DNA from: Steroidobacter denitrificans
GTDB lineage: Bacteria; Pseudomonadota; Gammaproteobacteria; Steroidobacterales; Steroidobacteraceae
Length of the DNA: 64,000 bases
Direction of reading: 5' to 3'
Assembly: GCF_001579945.1 (NCBI RefSeq)
Contig: NZ_CP011971.1
Location: 2,974,030-3,038,029, forward strand
Each line of letters opens with the position of its first letter. Positions within the stretch are counted from its first letter, which is position 1. Made by a program: the position numbers and the translations under genes. The notes below the pieces were generated by a model. It was not told where the DNA came from, did no database searches, and was given only the letters and a program-made list of their open reading frames with translations. Below, piece by piece: positions 56,470 through 64,000 of the stretch.

Positions 56470-58062
56470 ATGGCGGGTACAGTGCGGCGCGGAGGTCAGA
56501 TTGCCTGGGCCGGACTGAAGCTCGGAGTCGCCGTGCTGCGCCTGCGCCGGCGCGCACCCGACCTGCTCCCCGCATACGTCAGCACCACCCTGGTGGGGTT
56601 GGGCACCACCTTCGTCAAGCTGGGCCAAGGCTTGAGTCTGCGCTGGGACCTGCTGCCGGCACCCTACCGCGAGGCGTTGTCGCGATTGCACAGCGATGTG
56701 CCCCCCTTCCCGGCGGAGGAGGCCATGCGTATCGTCGAACAGGCGTTTGGCGCGCCGGTCGGCGAACTTTTCGCCAGCTTCGATGACAAGCCCCTGGCCG
56801 CGGCTTCAGTGGCCCAGATCCATCCAGCGCGCATGCATGATGGTCGCGATGTGGTCGTCAAGATCACCCGCCCCGGGATCCATGCCCAGGTGCAGGCGGA
56901 TCTGCTGCTCCTGCGGCGCACGATGCGCGTCGCCCAGTGGATCTGGCCGCCACTGAAACGCCACCGGCCGCTCGAACTGGTGGACGAACTAGGCGCATTC
57001 CTGCGTGACGAGATCGACATGCGTCACGAGGCGCAGAACATGCGGCGCATGGCCAAGGTGCTGGATGCCCTGCCCGGCATCACCCAGCCGCACGTCGTCG
57101 AGCCGTATGCCACCCGCAACGTGCTTGTGCAGGATCGAAGCCACGGGACCCGTCTGGAGGCCGCGTACGGCACAGCGGCCGCTCCCGCACTGGCAAGGGC
57201 GCTGCTCGGTGCCTACGTGCATCAGCTCTTCGGCGCCGGCGTCTTCCATGCCGACCCGCACCCGGGGAATCTGTTCTTCTTTGACGACGGTCGCCTGTGC
57301 CTGCATGACTTTGGCTCGATCGGCGTGCTCGACCCTGCATCCCGGCTCGCGCTCGGCGGCATGGTCGAGGCCATTGCGGCCGACGACGCCGAGGGCGTGC
57401 TGGATGCAGCGATCGCCATGGGCTTCTTCCCGCCGCAGGTCGACCGCCGCTCGCATGTGCGCGAGATCCACCTGATCCTGGCCGAGATGGCCAGCCGTCC
57501 GCTGGCGCAGTGGTCCATTGCCGAGGCAATCTGGCGCGTGGCACGCATTGGGCAGGGCGCTGGCTTCCGGCTTCCGGCCCACCTGCTGTCCCTGATCCGG
57601 ACGCTGTTCCTGGTCGAGAACACGCTGCGGGCGCTGGATCCGGATCTGGACCTGCTGGGGACGCTGTCCGCGCAGGCGGCCGCGATCGCCGACATTGCCG
57701 AAGCCAGCCGCCCCAGCGGCAACAGGCCGCTTGCCATGCGGCTGGCCCGCACTGCGCGCCAACTGCCACAGATCGCCACCGACCTGTTGCGGCAGGCGCA
57801 ACTGAGCGACGGACGACCCGCCTTCTCCGTACACCACCATGGCCTGAGTTCCACGCAGGAGGCAATCGCGCGCACGGGCAACCGGCTGGCGTTGGCCCTG
57901 GTCACCTTGGGCCTGTACGTAAGCGGTGCGCTGTTGAGCCTGCATTCCGACGGCCCGCAAGTGTTCGGTCACATGCCTTTCCTGGCTATGGTGGCTTTCG
58001 CTGCTGCGGGATTGCTCTCACTGCGGCTGGTGATGGCCATCGCCAGATCGGGACACTTGTAA
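56470..58062 (+). CDS. AarF/UbiB-family atypical kinase
   Basis: This 530-residue ABC1/ADCK-family protein has the family-specific KLGQGLSLRWDLLP (KxGQ motif) and the Ala-rich AAASVAQIHPAR loop. The kinase catalytic motifs are GVFHADPHPGNLFF and LHDFGSIGVL. Two membrane helices close the C terminus (LALALVTLGLYVSGALL and MPFLAMVAFAAAGLLSL). UbiB relatives support ubiquinone synthesis or lipid handling with atypical ATPase activity. ATG 56470 is 25 bp after xfp; the upstream open frame is inside xfp. Only a 295-bp scrap of this gene remains in copy A. Confidence 0.87.
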   Translation: MAGTVRRGGQIAWAGLKLGVAVLRLRRRAPDLLPAYVSTTLVGLGTTFVKLGQGLSLRWDLLPAPYREALSRLHSDVPPFPAEEAMRIVEQAFGAPVGELFASFDDKPLAAASVAQIHPARMHDGRDVVVKITRPGIHAQVQADLLLLRRTMRVAQWIWPPLKRHRPLELVDELGAFLRDEIDMRHEAQNMRRMAKVLDALPGITQPHVVEPYATRNVLVQDRSHGTRLEAAYGTAAAPALARALLGAYVHQLFGAGVFHADPHPGNLFFFDDGRLCLHDFGSIGVLDPASRLALGGMVEAIAADDAEGVLDAAIAMGFFPPQVDRRSHVREIHLILAEMASRPLAQWSIAEAIWRVARIGQGAGFRLPAHLLSLIRTLFLVENTLRALDPDLDLLGTLSAQAAAIADIAEASRPSGNRPLAMRLARTARQLPQIATDLLRQAQLSDGRPAFSVHHHGLSSTQEAIARTGNRLALALVTLGLYVSGALLSLHSDGPQVFGHMPFLAMVAFAAAGLLSLRLVMAIARSGHL

Positions 58063-58125
58063 CAGAACACTGATCTATCTCCCCGCTGGTGCCCGGCGCA
58101 TCAGTGCATCCAGGAAGGCAGACCC

Positions 58126-60201
58126 ATGACGCAACACAATCATCATCATCAAGATCATCAGGCGCACGGCGAGCAACCGCCGCATCCCCGCACGGGTGCT
58201 GAAGGTGACGTCCATGCCGGGCACGACAAGCATGCCGGCCACAGCGTGGCGAGCTTCCGCGACAAGTTCTGGCTCACGCTGCTGCTGACCATCCCCACTC
58301 TGATCTGGAGCGGGATGATCCAGCATTGGTTCGACTACACCGCACCACAGTTCCCGGGGTCGGCGTACATCCCGGCGGTGTTCGGCACGATCGTGTACTT
58401 CTACGGCGGCTCGCCGTTCCTCCGCGGCGGATACCACGAGCTGAGAAATCGCCTGCCGGGCATGATGACGCTGATCTCGCTTGCGATCACCGTCGCCTTC
58501 CTTTACAGCGCGTTGGTCACGCTCGGCGTTGTCGAGGGCTTGGACCTGTGGTGGGAGCTGGCGACGCTGGTGGCGATCATGTTGCTCGGCCACTGGATCG
58601 AGATGCGTTCGATCAACCAGGCACAGGGCGCTCTCAAGGAACTCGCGAAGCTGCTGCCTGATATGGCGGTGCGGTTGGATGAGGCCGGTACCGCGAAGGA
58701 AGTCCCTGTCGCGGAACTGAAGCGCGGCGACCTGCTGCTCATCAGGCCCGGCGCGAGCATTCCCGCCGACGGCGTCGTGAAGGAAGGGACCAGCGCCGTC
58801 AACGAAGCGATGATCACCGGCGAGTCCAAGCCGATGGACAAGTCGACGGGCGACCGGGTGATCGCCGGCACCGTCAACGGACAGGGCTCGTTGCGTGTCG
58901 AGGTGACGGGAACCGGCGACGAGACCGCGCTCGCGGGTATCATGCGGCTCGTCGAGCAGGCCCAGACGTCGCGCTCGCGCGCCCAGGCCCTGGCGGACCG
59001 GGCGGCGTTCTACCTCACGATCATCGCCATCGTCTCCGCCGCGGTTACCGCCATTGTCTGGCCACTCCTCGGTCGACCGTGGAGCTTCACGATCGAGCGC
59101 GTGGTGACCGTGCTCGTGATCGCCTGTCCCCATGCGCTGGGCCTGGCCATTCCGCTGGTGACCGCCATCTCGACCACGATTGGCGCACGGAACGGCCTGC
59201 TCGTGCGCGATCGACGCGGCCTGGAAGAGGCCCGTTTGCTGAACACGGTCGTGTTCGACAAGACAGGCACGCTCACCCTCGGTTCGCACCGCGTCGTGAA
59301 GACCACTGCCGCCGATGGACTCACCGACGACGAGGTGCTTCGCGTGGCCGCGTCGGTCCAGCGCGACGCTGAACATCCGATCGCGCAGGCGCTGATGACC
59401 AGCGCCAAGGAACATGGCATCGACGTTCCGATGTCGCAGGACTTCGAGTCCATGCCGGGACGCGGCGTGCGCGCAGTCGTCGAGGAGCGCTCGCTTCACG
59501 TTGGCGGGCCGGGTCTGTTGAGAATGCTCGCGGTCGAACCGCCGGAGACGCTTCGGCGGGCTGCCGAATCAGCGGCAGCCGATGGTCAATCTGCAACCTA
59601 CCTGGTGGAAGGCGACCGGGTGCTCGCCGTATTTGCGATCGCGGATGCCATCCGTCCCGAATCGTTCGACGCGGTCAAGCGGCTGCACGACGAAGGACTG
59701 GAGGTTGTCCTGCTGACGGGTGATTCCACGGCGGTCGCAAACGCGGTCGCGAAGGAACTCAACATCGACACCGTCTTCGCCGAGGTATTGCCCGAGGACA
59801 AGGTGGCAAAGATCGAGGAGCTGCAGGCCCAGGGCAAGCGCGTCGCGATGGTGGGTGACGGTGTCAATGACGCTCCGGCGCTGCTCACGTCCGACGTCGG
59901 CATCGCCATCGGCACAGGGACGGACGTCGCGGTCGAGGCCGGCGACGTCGTACTCGTGCGCAGCGACCCGCGCGACGTGCCAGCGATCATCGAATTGAGC
60001 AAGGCCACCTATCGCAAGATGATCCAGAACCTGTGGTGGGCCGCCGGCTACAACATCGTCGCCATCCCTCTCGCCGCTGGCGTTCTCGCCGCATGGGGGA
60101 TCCTGCTGCAACCTGCGCTTGGGGCAGTGCTCATGTCGCTGAGCACCGTCGTTGTGGCAATCAATGCGCAGTTGTTGCGCCGGGCGGTGCGGTCCCCATG
60201 A
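58126..60201 (+). CDS. copB: CopB-type copper/silver P1B ATPase (copy B)
   Basis: This 691-residue exporter is a close paralogue of 23785-25851. It has a His-rich leader (MTQHNHHHQDHQAHGE), ITGESKPMDK, the transmembrane CPH motif (VIACPHALGLAIP), phosphorylation site DKTGTLTLGS near residue 377, AEHPIAQAL and GDGVNDAPALL. It pumps Cu or Ag out of the cytoplasm into the periplasm, where the CusCBA pumps can take over. It sits between aarF and ackA, 63 bp after the former and 19 bp before the latter. Confidence 0.93.
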   Translation: MTQHNHHHQDHQAHGEQPPHPRTGAEGDVHAGHDKHAGHSVASFRDKFWLTLLLTIPTLIWSGMIQHWFDYTAPQFPGSAYIPAVFGTIVYFYGGSPFLRGGYHELRNRLPGMMTLISLAITVAFLYSALVTLGVVEGLDLWWELATLVAIMLLGHWIEMRSINQAQGALKELAKLLPDMAVRLDEAGTAKEVPVAELKRGDLLLIRPGASIPADGVVKEGTSAVNEAMITGESKPMDKSTGDRVIAGTVNGQGSLRVEVTGTGDETALAGIMRLVEQAQTSRSRAQALADRAAFYLTIIAIVSAAVTAIVWPLLGRPWSFTIERVVTVLVIACPHALGLAIPLVTAISTTIGARNGLLVRDRRGLEEARLLNTVVFDKTGTLTLGSHRVVKTTAADGLTDDEVLRVAASVQRDAEHPIAQALMTSAKEHGIDVPMSQDFESMPGRGVRAVVEERSLHVGGPGLLRMLAVEPPETLRRAAESAAADGQSATYLVEGDRVLAVFAIADAIRPESFDAVKRLHDEGLEVVLLTGDSTAVANAVAKELNIDTVFAEVLPEDKVAKIEELQAQGKRVAMVGDGVNDAPALLTSDVGIAIGTGTDVAVEAGDVVLVRSDPRDVPAIIELSKATYRKMIQNLWWAAGYNIVAIPLAAGVLAAWGILLQPALGAVLMSLSTVVVAINAQLLRRAVRSP

Positions 60202-60220
60202 ACATGATTCGGGGACACCT

Positions 60221-61324
60221 GTGACCACGCGCCGGCTTCTTGCACTCAACGTTGGCTCGTCCACCCTCAAGGGCGCGTCCTATCTGTTCAACACTGAGGG
60301 ACACGGCGCGCAGTCTCGTCTGCTCGAGCGCTCCCGGGCCGAAATTCCAGTCGGCGTGGATGCGCAGGAGCGCCTTGCCACCCTGCTCGAGGCATTGTCG
60401 GAGCCGTGGCCCAGCCCCGACGTGGTGGTGCACCGAATCGTACATGGCGGTGACCTGCACGACGCCCGCGAGCTCGACGAAACCGTGCTCGCGAAACTGG
60501 ATGCATTGGTGCCGTTCGCACCCTTGCACCAGCCGGTAGCCCTCGCTTTCGCGCGTGCCGCGCGCATGCGTTGGCCGCACGCGCGCCAAGGCGTGGCCTT
60601 CGACACCGACTTCCACGCGTCGCTCGCGCCCTGGAGCCGGCGCTTGCCTGTCCCTGAAGCATGGGATGCGCTGGGCATCCGCCGCTACGGTTTCCATGGA
60701 CTCGCCTTTGCCTCCGCGCTCCGCATAGTGGCCAGCCACGACGCTGGAATCCTGAAGGGCCGCGCTGTCTTCGCGCATCTGGGGGGTGGCTGCAGCGTCT
60801 GCGCCGTCGAGGGCGGCCGCAGCCGCGACACCACCATGGCGCTCACTCCGCTGGGTGGAATCCCGAGCCCTACCCGCTCCGGAGATCTCGATCCCGGCGC
60901 GTTGCTGTATCTGCTGAGGCATGAACGCCTGGATGCGCAGGCGCTTGAAAACGGCCTGTACCGCAGTGCAGGCCTTGCCGGAATCGCCGGCCATGGCGAC
61001 ATGCGCGTGTTGCTGACGGATCCCGGCCCGCAGGCCCAGCTTGCCGTGGAGCTCTTTGCAGTCCGGATTGCGCAGTCCATCGCGGCCATGGCCACGGCAA
61101 TTGGCGGTCTCGACCATGTCGTCTTTTCCGGCGGCATCGGCCATCGCGCGCCGGTTTTGCGGGCTCGCATCGTCGCGCGACTGGCCTGGCTCGGCCTGGC
61201 GCTGGCACCTGACGTCAACGATGCTGGAGCCACGCGGATCGACCGCGGGGGCGGGCCGAGCATATGGAACGTCGCGATCGATGAGGAGCGCGAACTGGCT
61301 GAATCGGCACTCGCCTGGCTGTAG
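60221..61324 (+). CDS. ackA: Acetate kinase
   Basis: This 367-residue protein has all major acetate kinase motifs: LALNVGSSTLKG, VVHRIVHGGD, FDTDFHASLAPWSRRLP, RRYGFHGLAF, AHLGGGCSVCAVEGG, RSRDTTMALTPLGG, TRSGDLDPGAL and VFSGGIGHRAP. The usual HLGNG block reads HLGGG, and the protein is about 30 residues shorter than typical AckA, so kinetics may differ. It would convert acetyl phosphate plus ADP to acetate plus ATP. GTG 60221 is the start; an ATG at 60199 is out of frame. It ends 36 bp before a convergent gene. Confidence 0.9.
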   Translation: MTTRRLLALNVGSSTLKGASYLFNTEGHGAQSRLLERSRAEIPVGVDAQERLATLLEALSEPWPSPDVVVHRIVHGGDLHDARELDETVLAKLDALVPFAPLHQPVALAFARAARMRWPHARQGVAFDTDFHASLAPWSRRLPVPEAWDALGIRRYGFHGLAFASALRIVASHDAGILKGRAVFAHLGGGCSVCAVEGGRSRDTTMALTPLGGIPSPTRSGDLDPGALLYLLRHERLDAQALENGLYRSAGLAGIAGHGDMRVLLTDPGPQAQLAVELFAVRIAQSIAAMATAIGGLDHVVFSGGIGHRAPVLRARIVARLAWLGLALAPDVNDAGATRIDRGGGPSIWNVAIDEERELAESALAWL

Positions 61325-61360
61325 CCACGACACGCCCCAAGGGTCGGCTCCGGTGGGGAA

Positions 61361-62662
61361 TCACTCCTCGATCCGTGACGACGTGAGCACCGCTGCGAAT
61401 CCACCACCGGGGGTGCGCATGTTCGTGGTCTGGCCCTGGTACAGCCTGGCCGCGAACAACAGGACACCCGCCTCGGACGCGAAGCAGCGCACATCCGCCT
61501 TGAGGGACTGGCCCCCATGCACGATCCGCATGCTCGGTGGCGCGAAGGCCTGTGCGATGTAGGTCGCCGACGCCATAGACGCCCAAGTCCGCCGGGTCAA
61601 CTTGTCGCCCCGATAACTCCCACGGCTGCCAAACCCTGCTGCAGGCTTGAAGAAATATCCGTTGCGCACTGCCCACAACGCATCCCGGTTCGCGGGCACG
61701 AGTTCGACCGTGGGCGGGATCACCTGGACCAGCAGTGCCGTCGAACCCGCATCGACCCCGAACCCGCCGAGCAGGGCCGGGTCCCCGAGCAACGCAAGGT
61801 TGCGCTTGTCGGCAAACAGCGCGTGTGCTCGGGGATGCGGCATCAGCGCGACGTCCCCTGCCAGGTAAGCCTCACGAATGTCTGCATGCGAGGCATCCTC
61901 GAGCGCGAAATCGGTCAACCGGTTGTAGACAGTGTCGATTCGACCGTGGGCATCCTCAAGCCCGTCCGGACCAAACGACAAATCCTCGGGAGCGCTGATC
62001 ACGCAGTCCACGCCATGGTCCCGAAACGTGTTCGCGTACAGCTCAAACTCGGGGTAAAGGAACTGCGCTCGCGGAGTGCTGTCCACGATGGCCAGGCGCG
62101 ACGGCGTGCGCCCGGATTGCTGCCGAGCATCCTCCATCCAGGCCGTGACGGCCGCATCACGCGCTTGGGCCGCGTTGGTCCAGGTGGCCCATGCTGGCGG
62201 CGCGCAAGACCGCACGGCATCGAGCAACAAGGCATTGAGGAGCAGACCGCCTGGATTGGTGTTGACCTCGATCAGCCGCGGGCCATCGACCGTCAGGTGA
62301 AAGTCCAGACCCAGGACGCCCCCCGCCGAACCCGGATCATGGGTTGCAATGTCAGGGGCCCATTGCAGGACCCGTTGGCTATATCCCGGGTTTCCTGCGA
62401 CGTCGAAGACCGCCGCCGCGACTCGTCCCATGGCCTCCAACGCGGGCCGATCAACGAACAAGGCATAGGGTGAAAATAAGTGCGCGTGTACGGCGGGATC
62501 AGTCGTGAACTCCGGAAAGGCACCCCGGATCGACTCGTGCAGACGGAGGATGTCGACCACTTCGCATGCACACCGCTGGTTGAGCGGCGCGCTTTCCAGG
62601 GTGGCACAGTCGATCTCGCAGCCTGTCTGTCCAACTATTATCGGAGTCCGCGGTTCAACCAC
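61361..62662 (-). CDS. ATP-grasp-like enzyme at the end of the mer operon
   Basis: This protein of about 433 residues has the ATP-grasp/glutathione-synthetase-like core: GVLGLDFHLTVDGPRLIEVN with the metal-binding Glu/Asn pair, NPGGLLLNALLLD, VYNRLTDFALED and KPAAGFGSRGSYRGDKL. It ends in a substrate region SLKADVRCFASEAGVLLFAA. The order of motifs looks rearranged relative to standard ATP-grasp. The substrate is unknown. The start is uncertain: GTG 62662 overlaps the end of the GDCCVxC gene by 8 bp and fits coupling, while longer versions up to 62773 are open. It is convergent with ackA. Confidence 0.7.
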   Translation of the reverse strand: MVEPRTPIIVGQTGCEIDCATLESAPLNQRCACEVVDILRLHESIRGAFPEFTTDPAVHAHLFSPYALFVDRPALEAMGRVAAAVFDVAGNPGYSQRVLQWAPDIATHDPGSAGGVLGLDFHLTVDGPRLIEVNTNPGGLLLNALLLDAVRSCAPPAWATWTNAAQARDAAVTAWMEDARQQSGRTPSRLAIVDSTPRAQFLYPEFELYANTFRDHGVDCVISAPEDLSFGPDGLEDAHGRIDTVYNRLTDFALEDASHADIREAYLAGDVALMPHPRAHALFADKRNLALLGDPALLGGFGVDAGSTALLVQVIPPTVELVPANRDALWAVRNGYFFKPAAGFGSRGSYRGDKLTRRTWASMASATYIAQAFAPPSMRIVHGGQSLKADVRCFASEAGVLLFAARLYQGQTTNMRTPGGGFAAVLTSSRIEE

Positions 62663-62867
62663 AACAGGGATTGTTCTGTTGGATCGGTGGACATGGCACT
62701 GTTCCGAACGAGCAGAACACACAGCAGTCGCCTTGATGCGGACGCAAAACCGCTCCACAGCCCGTGCACTCATAGAAGAATTGACACGCTGTGATGGGCA
62801 TTGTCTCGGTCGCCCGATGGCCGCACTCCGGGCAGGTCAAGACGCTTTCCAGCTTGACGTCACTCAC
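62655..62867 (-). CDS. GDCCVxC-domain small cysteine protein
   Basis: This 70-residue protein has a zinc-ribbon-like CPECGH early on, CTGC in the middle, then GDCCVFCSFGTVPCPPIQ and a CC near the C terminus. The GDCCVxC motif defines a small family that recurs beside mer and other metal genes; function is unknown, and metal binding is very likely with so many cysteines. GTG 62867 overlaps the merP stop by 8 bp, so it is translationally coupled; a longer start inside merP is less likely. Confidence 0.8.
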   Translation of the reverse strand: MSDVKLESVLTCPECGHRATETMPITACQFFYECTGCGAVLRPHQGDCCVFCSFGTVPCPPIQQNNPCCG

Positions 62868-63147
62868 CGCCAGTCCGCACCTTGGCCGGGAAGCCTGCTT
62901 CCGTGACTGCACGCGCGATTCCGGCTGCATCCGTCTGGCTCGATTCGAACGTCACCGTGACTGTTTCAGCCCGGGTGTCCACCTTCACATCGGCCACGCC
63001 CGGCACCTTCTCCAGCGCCTTCCTGATGGTGATGCCGCAGGCGGGACAGGTCATGTTCTCAGCATCGAGCATCACTACGGTTGCGGGCGTCGCAAGAGCG
63101 GCACCGACCGACAGAGCAGCCACCAGGGCCAGTATCCACTTGTGCAT
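62860..63147 (-). CDS. merP: Periplasmic mercury-binding protein MerP
   Basis: This 95-residue protein has a signal peptide (WILALVAALSVGAALA) and an HMA fold with the Hg-binding C34-P-A-C37 in MTCPACGITIRKALEKV. It takes Hg(II) in the periplasm and passes it to MerT. AGGAGG lies 5 nt before the ATG at 63147; the longer upstream frame is discarded. It follows merT by 8 bp. Confidence 0.93.
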   Translation of the reverse strand: MHKWILALVAALSVGAALATPATVVMLDAENMTCPACGITIRKALEKVPGVADVKVDTRAETVTVTFESSQTDAAGIARAVTEAGFPAKVRTGGE

Positions 63148-63155
63148 CGCGCCTC

Positions 63156-63512
63156 CTACAGAATCCAGACGATGTAATAGGGAAACAGCAGCAACAGGAC
63201 GATGAGGGCTGTCGCCAACCAGAGCCAACGTCGCCTGCGTCGCAGAGCGTCCGGGGCGATGCAACTGCCATCCACACCGCACCGTGCCGCCGGTCGATAC
63301 AGCATCCAAAACGCCACGGCCAAGGACAGTACGGCGGCGGCGCTGAACCAGGGCCTCAAGGGATCGAGAGCTGTCAGGGTGCCGATCCAGGCGCCACTGA
63401 TGCCCAGCAGGACCAGCACCAGCGGCACGACGCAGCAGACCGATGCGCCAATGGCGGCGATGCTCGCGCCAACGATGGCTGGAACAGACGATTTGGCCGG
63501 GGTTGTTTGCAT
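63156..63512 (-). CDS. merT: Mercuric ion transporter MerT
   Basis: This 118-residue inner-membrane protein has three hydrophobic segments, the Hg-binding pair C26-C27 in the first (ASVCCVVPLVLVLLG), and the cytoplasmic-loop cysteines C78 and C84 (RCGVDGSC). It imports Hg(II) received from MerP. No mercuric reductase (merA) gene is in the window, so import without reduction would be disadvantageous unless merA is elsewhere. It is transcribed from the MerR-type promoter at 63519-63550. Confidence 0.93.
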   Translation of the reverse strand: MQTTPAKSSVPAIVGASIAAIGASVCCVVPLVLVLLGISGAWIGTLTALDPLRPWFSAAAVLSLAVAFWMLYRPAARCGVDGSCIAPDALRRRRRWLWLATALIVLLLLFPYYIVWIL

Positions 63513-63518
63513 CAGAGC

Positions 63519-63550
63519 ATACTAGCCTCTGTACCTAGGTACGGAGTCAA
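63519..63550 (-). promoter_or_regulatory. MerR-type mer promoter and operator
   Basis: On the minus strand TTGACT (63545-63550) is followed after 19-20 bp by CTAGTA/TAGTAT (63519-63525). The spacer centres on the palindrome GTACCTAGGTAC (63531-63542). This is the layout of Tn21-like mer promoters. The divergent merR start (63554) lies 4 bp beyond the -35 box. Confidence 0.82.
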
Positions 63551-63553
63551 GCC

Positions 63554-63778
63554 GTGCGTCCGAACACGTTTACGATCAGCCAGCTGGCGGCGGCGGCCGA
63601 CGTGCATGTCGAAACCGTGCGCTACTACCAGCGCCGTAGGCTGCTGCGTCAACCCGAGCGACCGATAGGAGGCGTGCGTCGTTACGACGAAAACGATGTC
63701 AATCGGCTTCAGTTCATCCGTCGCGCTCAGATGATGCAGGTACCAACAAGATTGATCACTGAGAACAGCGCGAGGTGA
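63554..63778 (+). pseudogene. merR: merR truncated after the DNA-binding domain
   Basis: GTG 63554 opens a canonical MerR HTH: FTISQLAAAADVHVETVRYY, then RRRLLRQPERPIGGVRRYDE and NRLQFIRRAQ. At about 63731 homology ends and an unrelated 15-codon tail runs to the stop at 63778. The dimerisation helix and all mercury-binding cysteines of MerR are missing, so it cannot sense Hg(II). It may still occupy part of the operator or be inert. Confidence 0.85.
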
Positions 63779-63829
63779 TCGCTCAACCGACCTTGATGAT
63801 CATCGCCAGCGAGCAAGCAGCCCGCAAGA

Positions 63830-64000
63830 TCAGGACGCTGCTGGAACATCTTCCAGAACTCCCGACTCTCTGGCCACTCGACGGGCTTCATCGGCACCCT
63901 TCCGCTCGCTGTAGCGATCGACCAAGTAATCACTCCGCCCGCGCACCAGGAGCGTGAACTTGACCAACTCCTCCATTACGTCCACCACCCGGTCGAAGAA
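63830..64000 (-). CDS. Partial unrecognised gene at the right edge
   Basis: A frame enters from the right edge and runs for 56 codons with normal high-GC codon use. It includes [20 protein letters not shown] and [17 protein letters not shown], and stops at 63830. It is a hydrophilic, charged helical sequence. I cannot assign a family; plasmid or ICE maintenance or transfer genes are a possibility. A second minus frame starting at ATG 63891 ([16 protein letters not shown], to 63727) overlaps it and looks equally gene-like. One may be a frameshifted continuation of the other, cut off at the merR junction. Confidence 0.35.
   Translation of the reverse strand, partial: FFDRVVDVMEELVKFTLLVRGRSDYLVDRYSERKGADEARRVARESGVLEDVPAAS

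Larger units (their letters stand above)
48621..61324 (+). repeat. Copy B of the duplicated metal/carbon-energy module (intact)
   Basis: This is the complete counterpart of 15819-26705. It adds an intact aarF (56470) and intact ackA (60221), has an undamaged small secreted protein, and lacks the copB 5' scrap. It is controlled from a MerR-type promoter rather than a CopR box. The end that follows ackA (an ATP-grasp gene, convergent) differs from copy A, where glycogen genes follow. Confidence 0.85.

Overview
This is a GC-rich accessory region, most likely from a gammaproteobacterium of the Lysobacteraceae/Xanthomonadaceae type. That placement is inferred from codon usage, the Cus/CopB/DUF2933 gene set and gene style; no rRNA or complete tRNA is present to confirm it. 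Nearly all of the window reads as horizontally acquired cargo: a defence islet, a transposon carrying toxin-antitoxin genes, and a large metal-resistance island that contains two paralogous copies of one 11-13 kb module.

Layout. 1-9.3 kb: two 25-bp direct repeats (198-222 and 9149-9173) that resemble a tRNA 3' end with CCA bracket two ParE-type toxin-antitoxin pairs and a complete type I Wadjet anti-plasmid system, jetABCD (2338-9004). 9291-13465: a 4.2-kb IS1-like transposon with perfect 20-bp terminal inverted repeats and a 6-bp target duplication. It carries a DDE transposase, a Panacea-domain antitoxin with a candidate toxin, a HigB/HigA-ImmA pair and two small unknown genes. 13.5-15.6 kb: a CusS/CusR-type two-component system.

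15.8-26.7 kb (copy A) and 48.1-61.3 kb (copy B) are paralogous. Shared genes are a DUF2933 membrane peptide, an isoprenylcysteine methyltransferase-like protein, a small secreted protein, an MBL/beta-CASP hydrolase, an AMP/thymidine phosphorylase, a ribose-phosphate pyrophosphokinase, a phosphoketolase, a CopB-type P-ATPase, an AarF/UbiB kinase and acetate kinase. Copy B is intact. In copy A the small secreted protein is frameshifted, aarF survives only as a 3' scrap, ackA has lost its middle, and an extra copB 5' fragment is present. The conserved enzymes can be read as a route from nucleotides or RNA through pentose phosphate to acetyl phosphate and ATP, co-located with copper export.

26.7-33.2 kb: a phosphohexomutase scrap, then a minus-strand operon glgP-glgX-PLD. 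33.4-48 kb: periplasmic Met/His-rich and HMA copper-binding proteins, a first CusCBA efflux set (35.4-41.4 kb), a DUF411 protein and a second CusCBA set (42.1-47.9 kb). 61.4-63.8 kb: a minus-strand mer operon (merT, merP, a GDCCVxC protein and an ATP-grasp protein) with a merR truncated after its DNA-binding domain, beside unidentified sequence at the right edge.

Regulation is unusually legible. Three CopR/CusR-like dyads (15709, 34666, 41421) each lie exactly 34 nt upstream of a -10-like hexamer and head three metal operons. Copy B is instead headed by a MerR-family gene with a 19-bp-spaced MerR-type promoter, and merT has a MerR-type promoter of its own.
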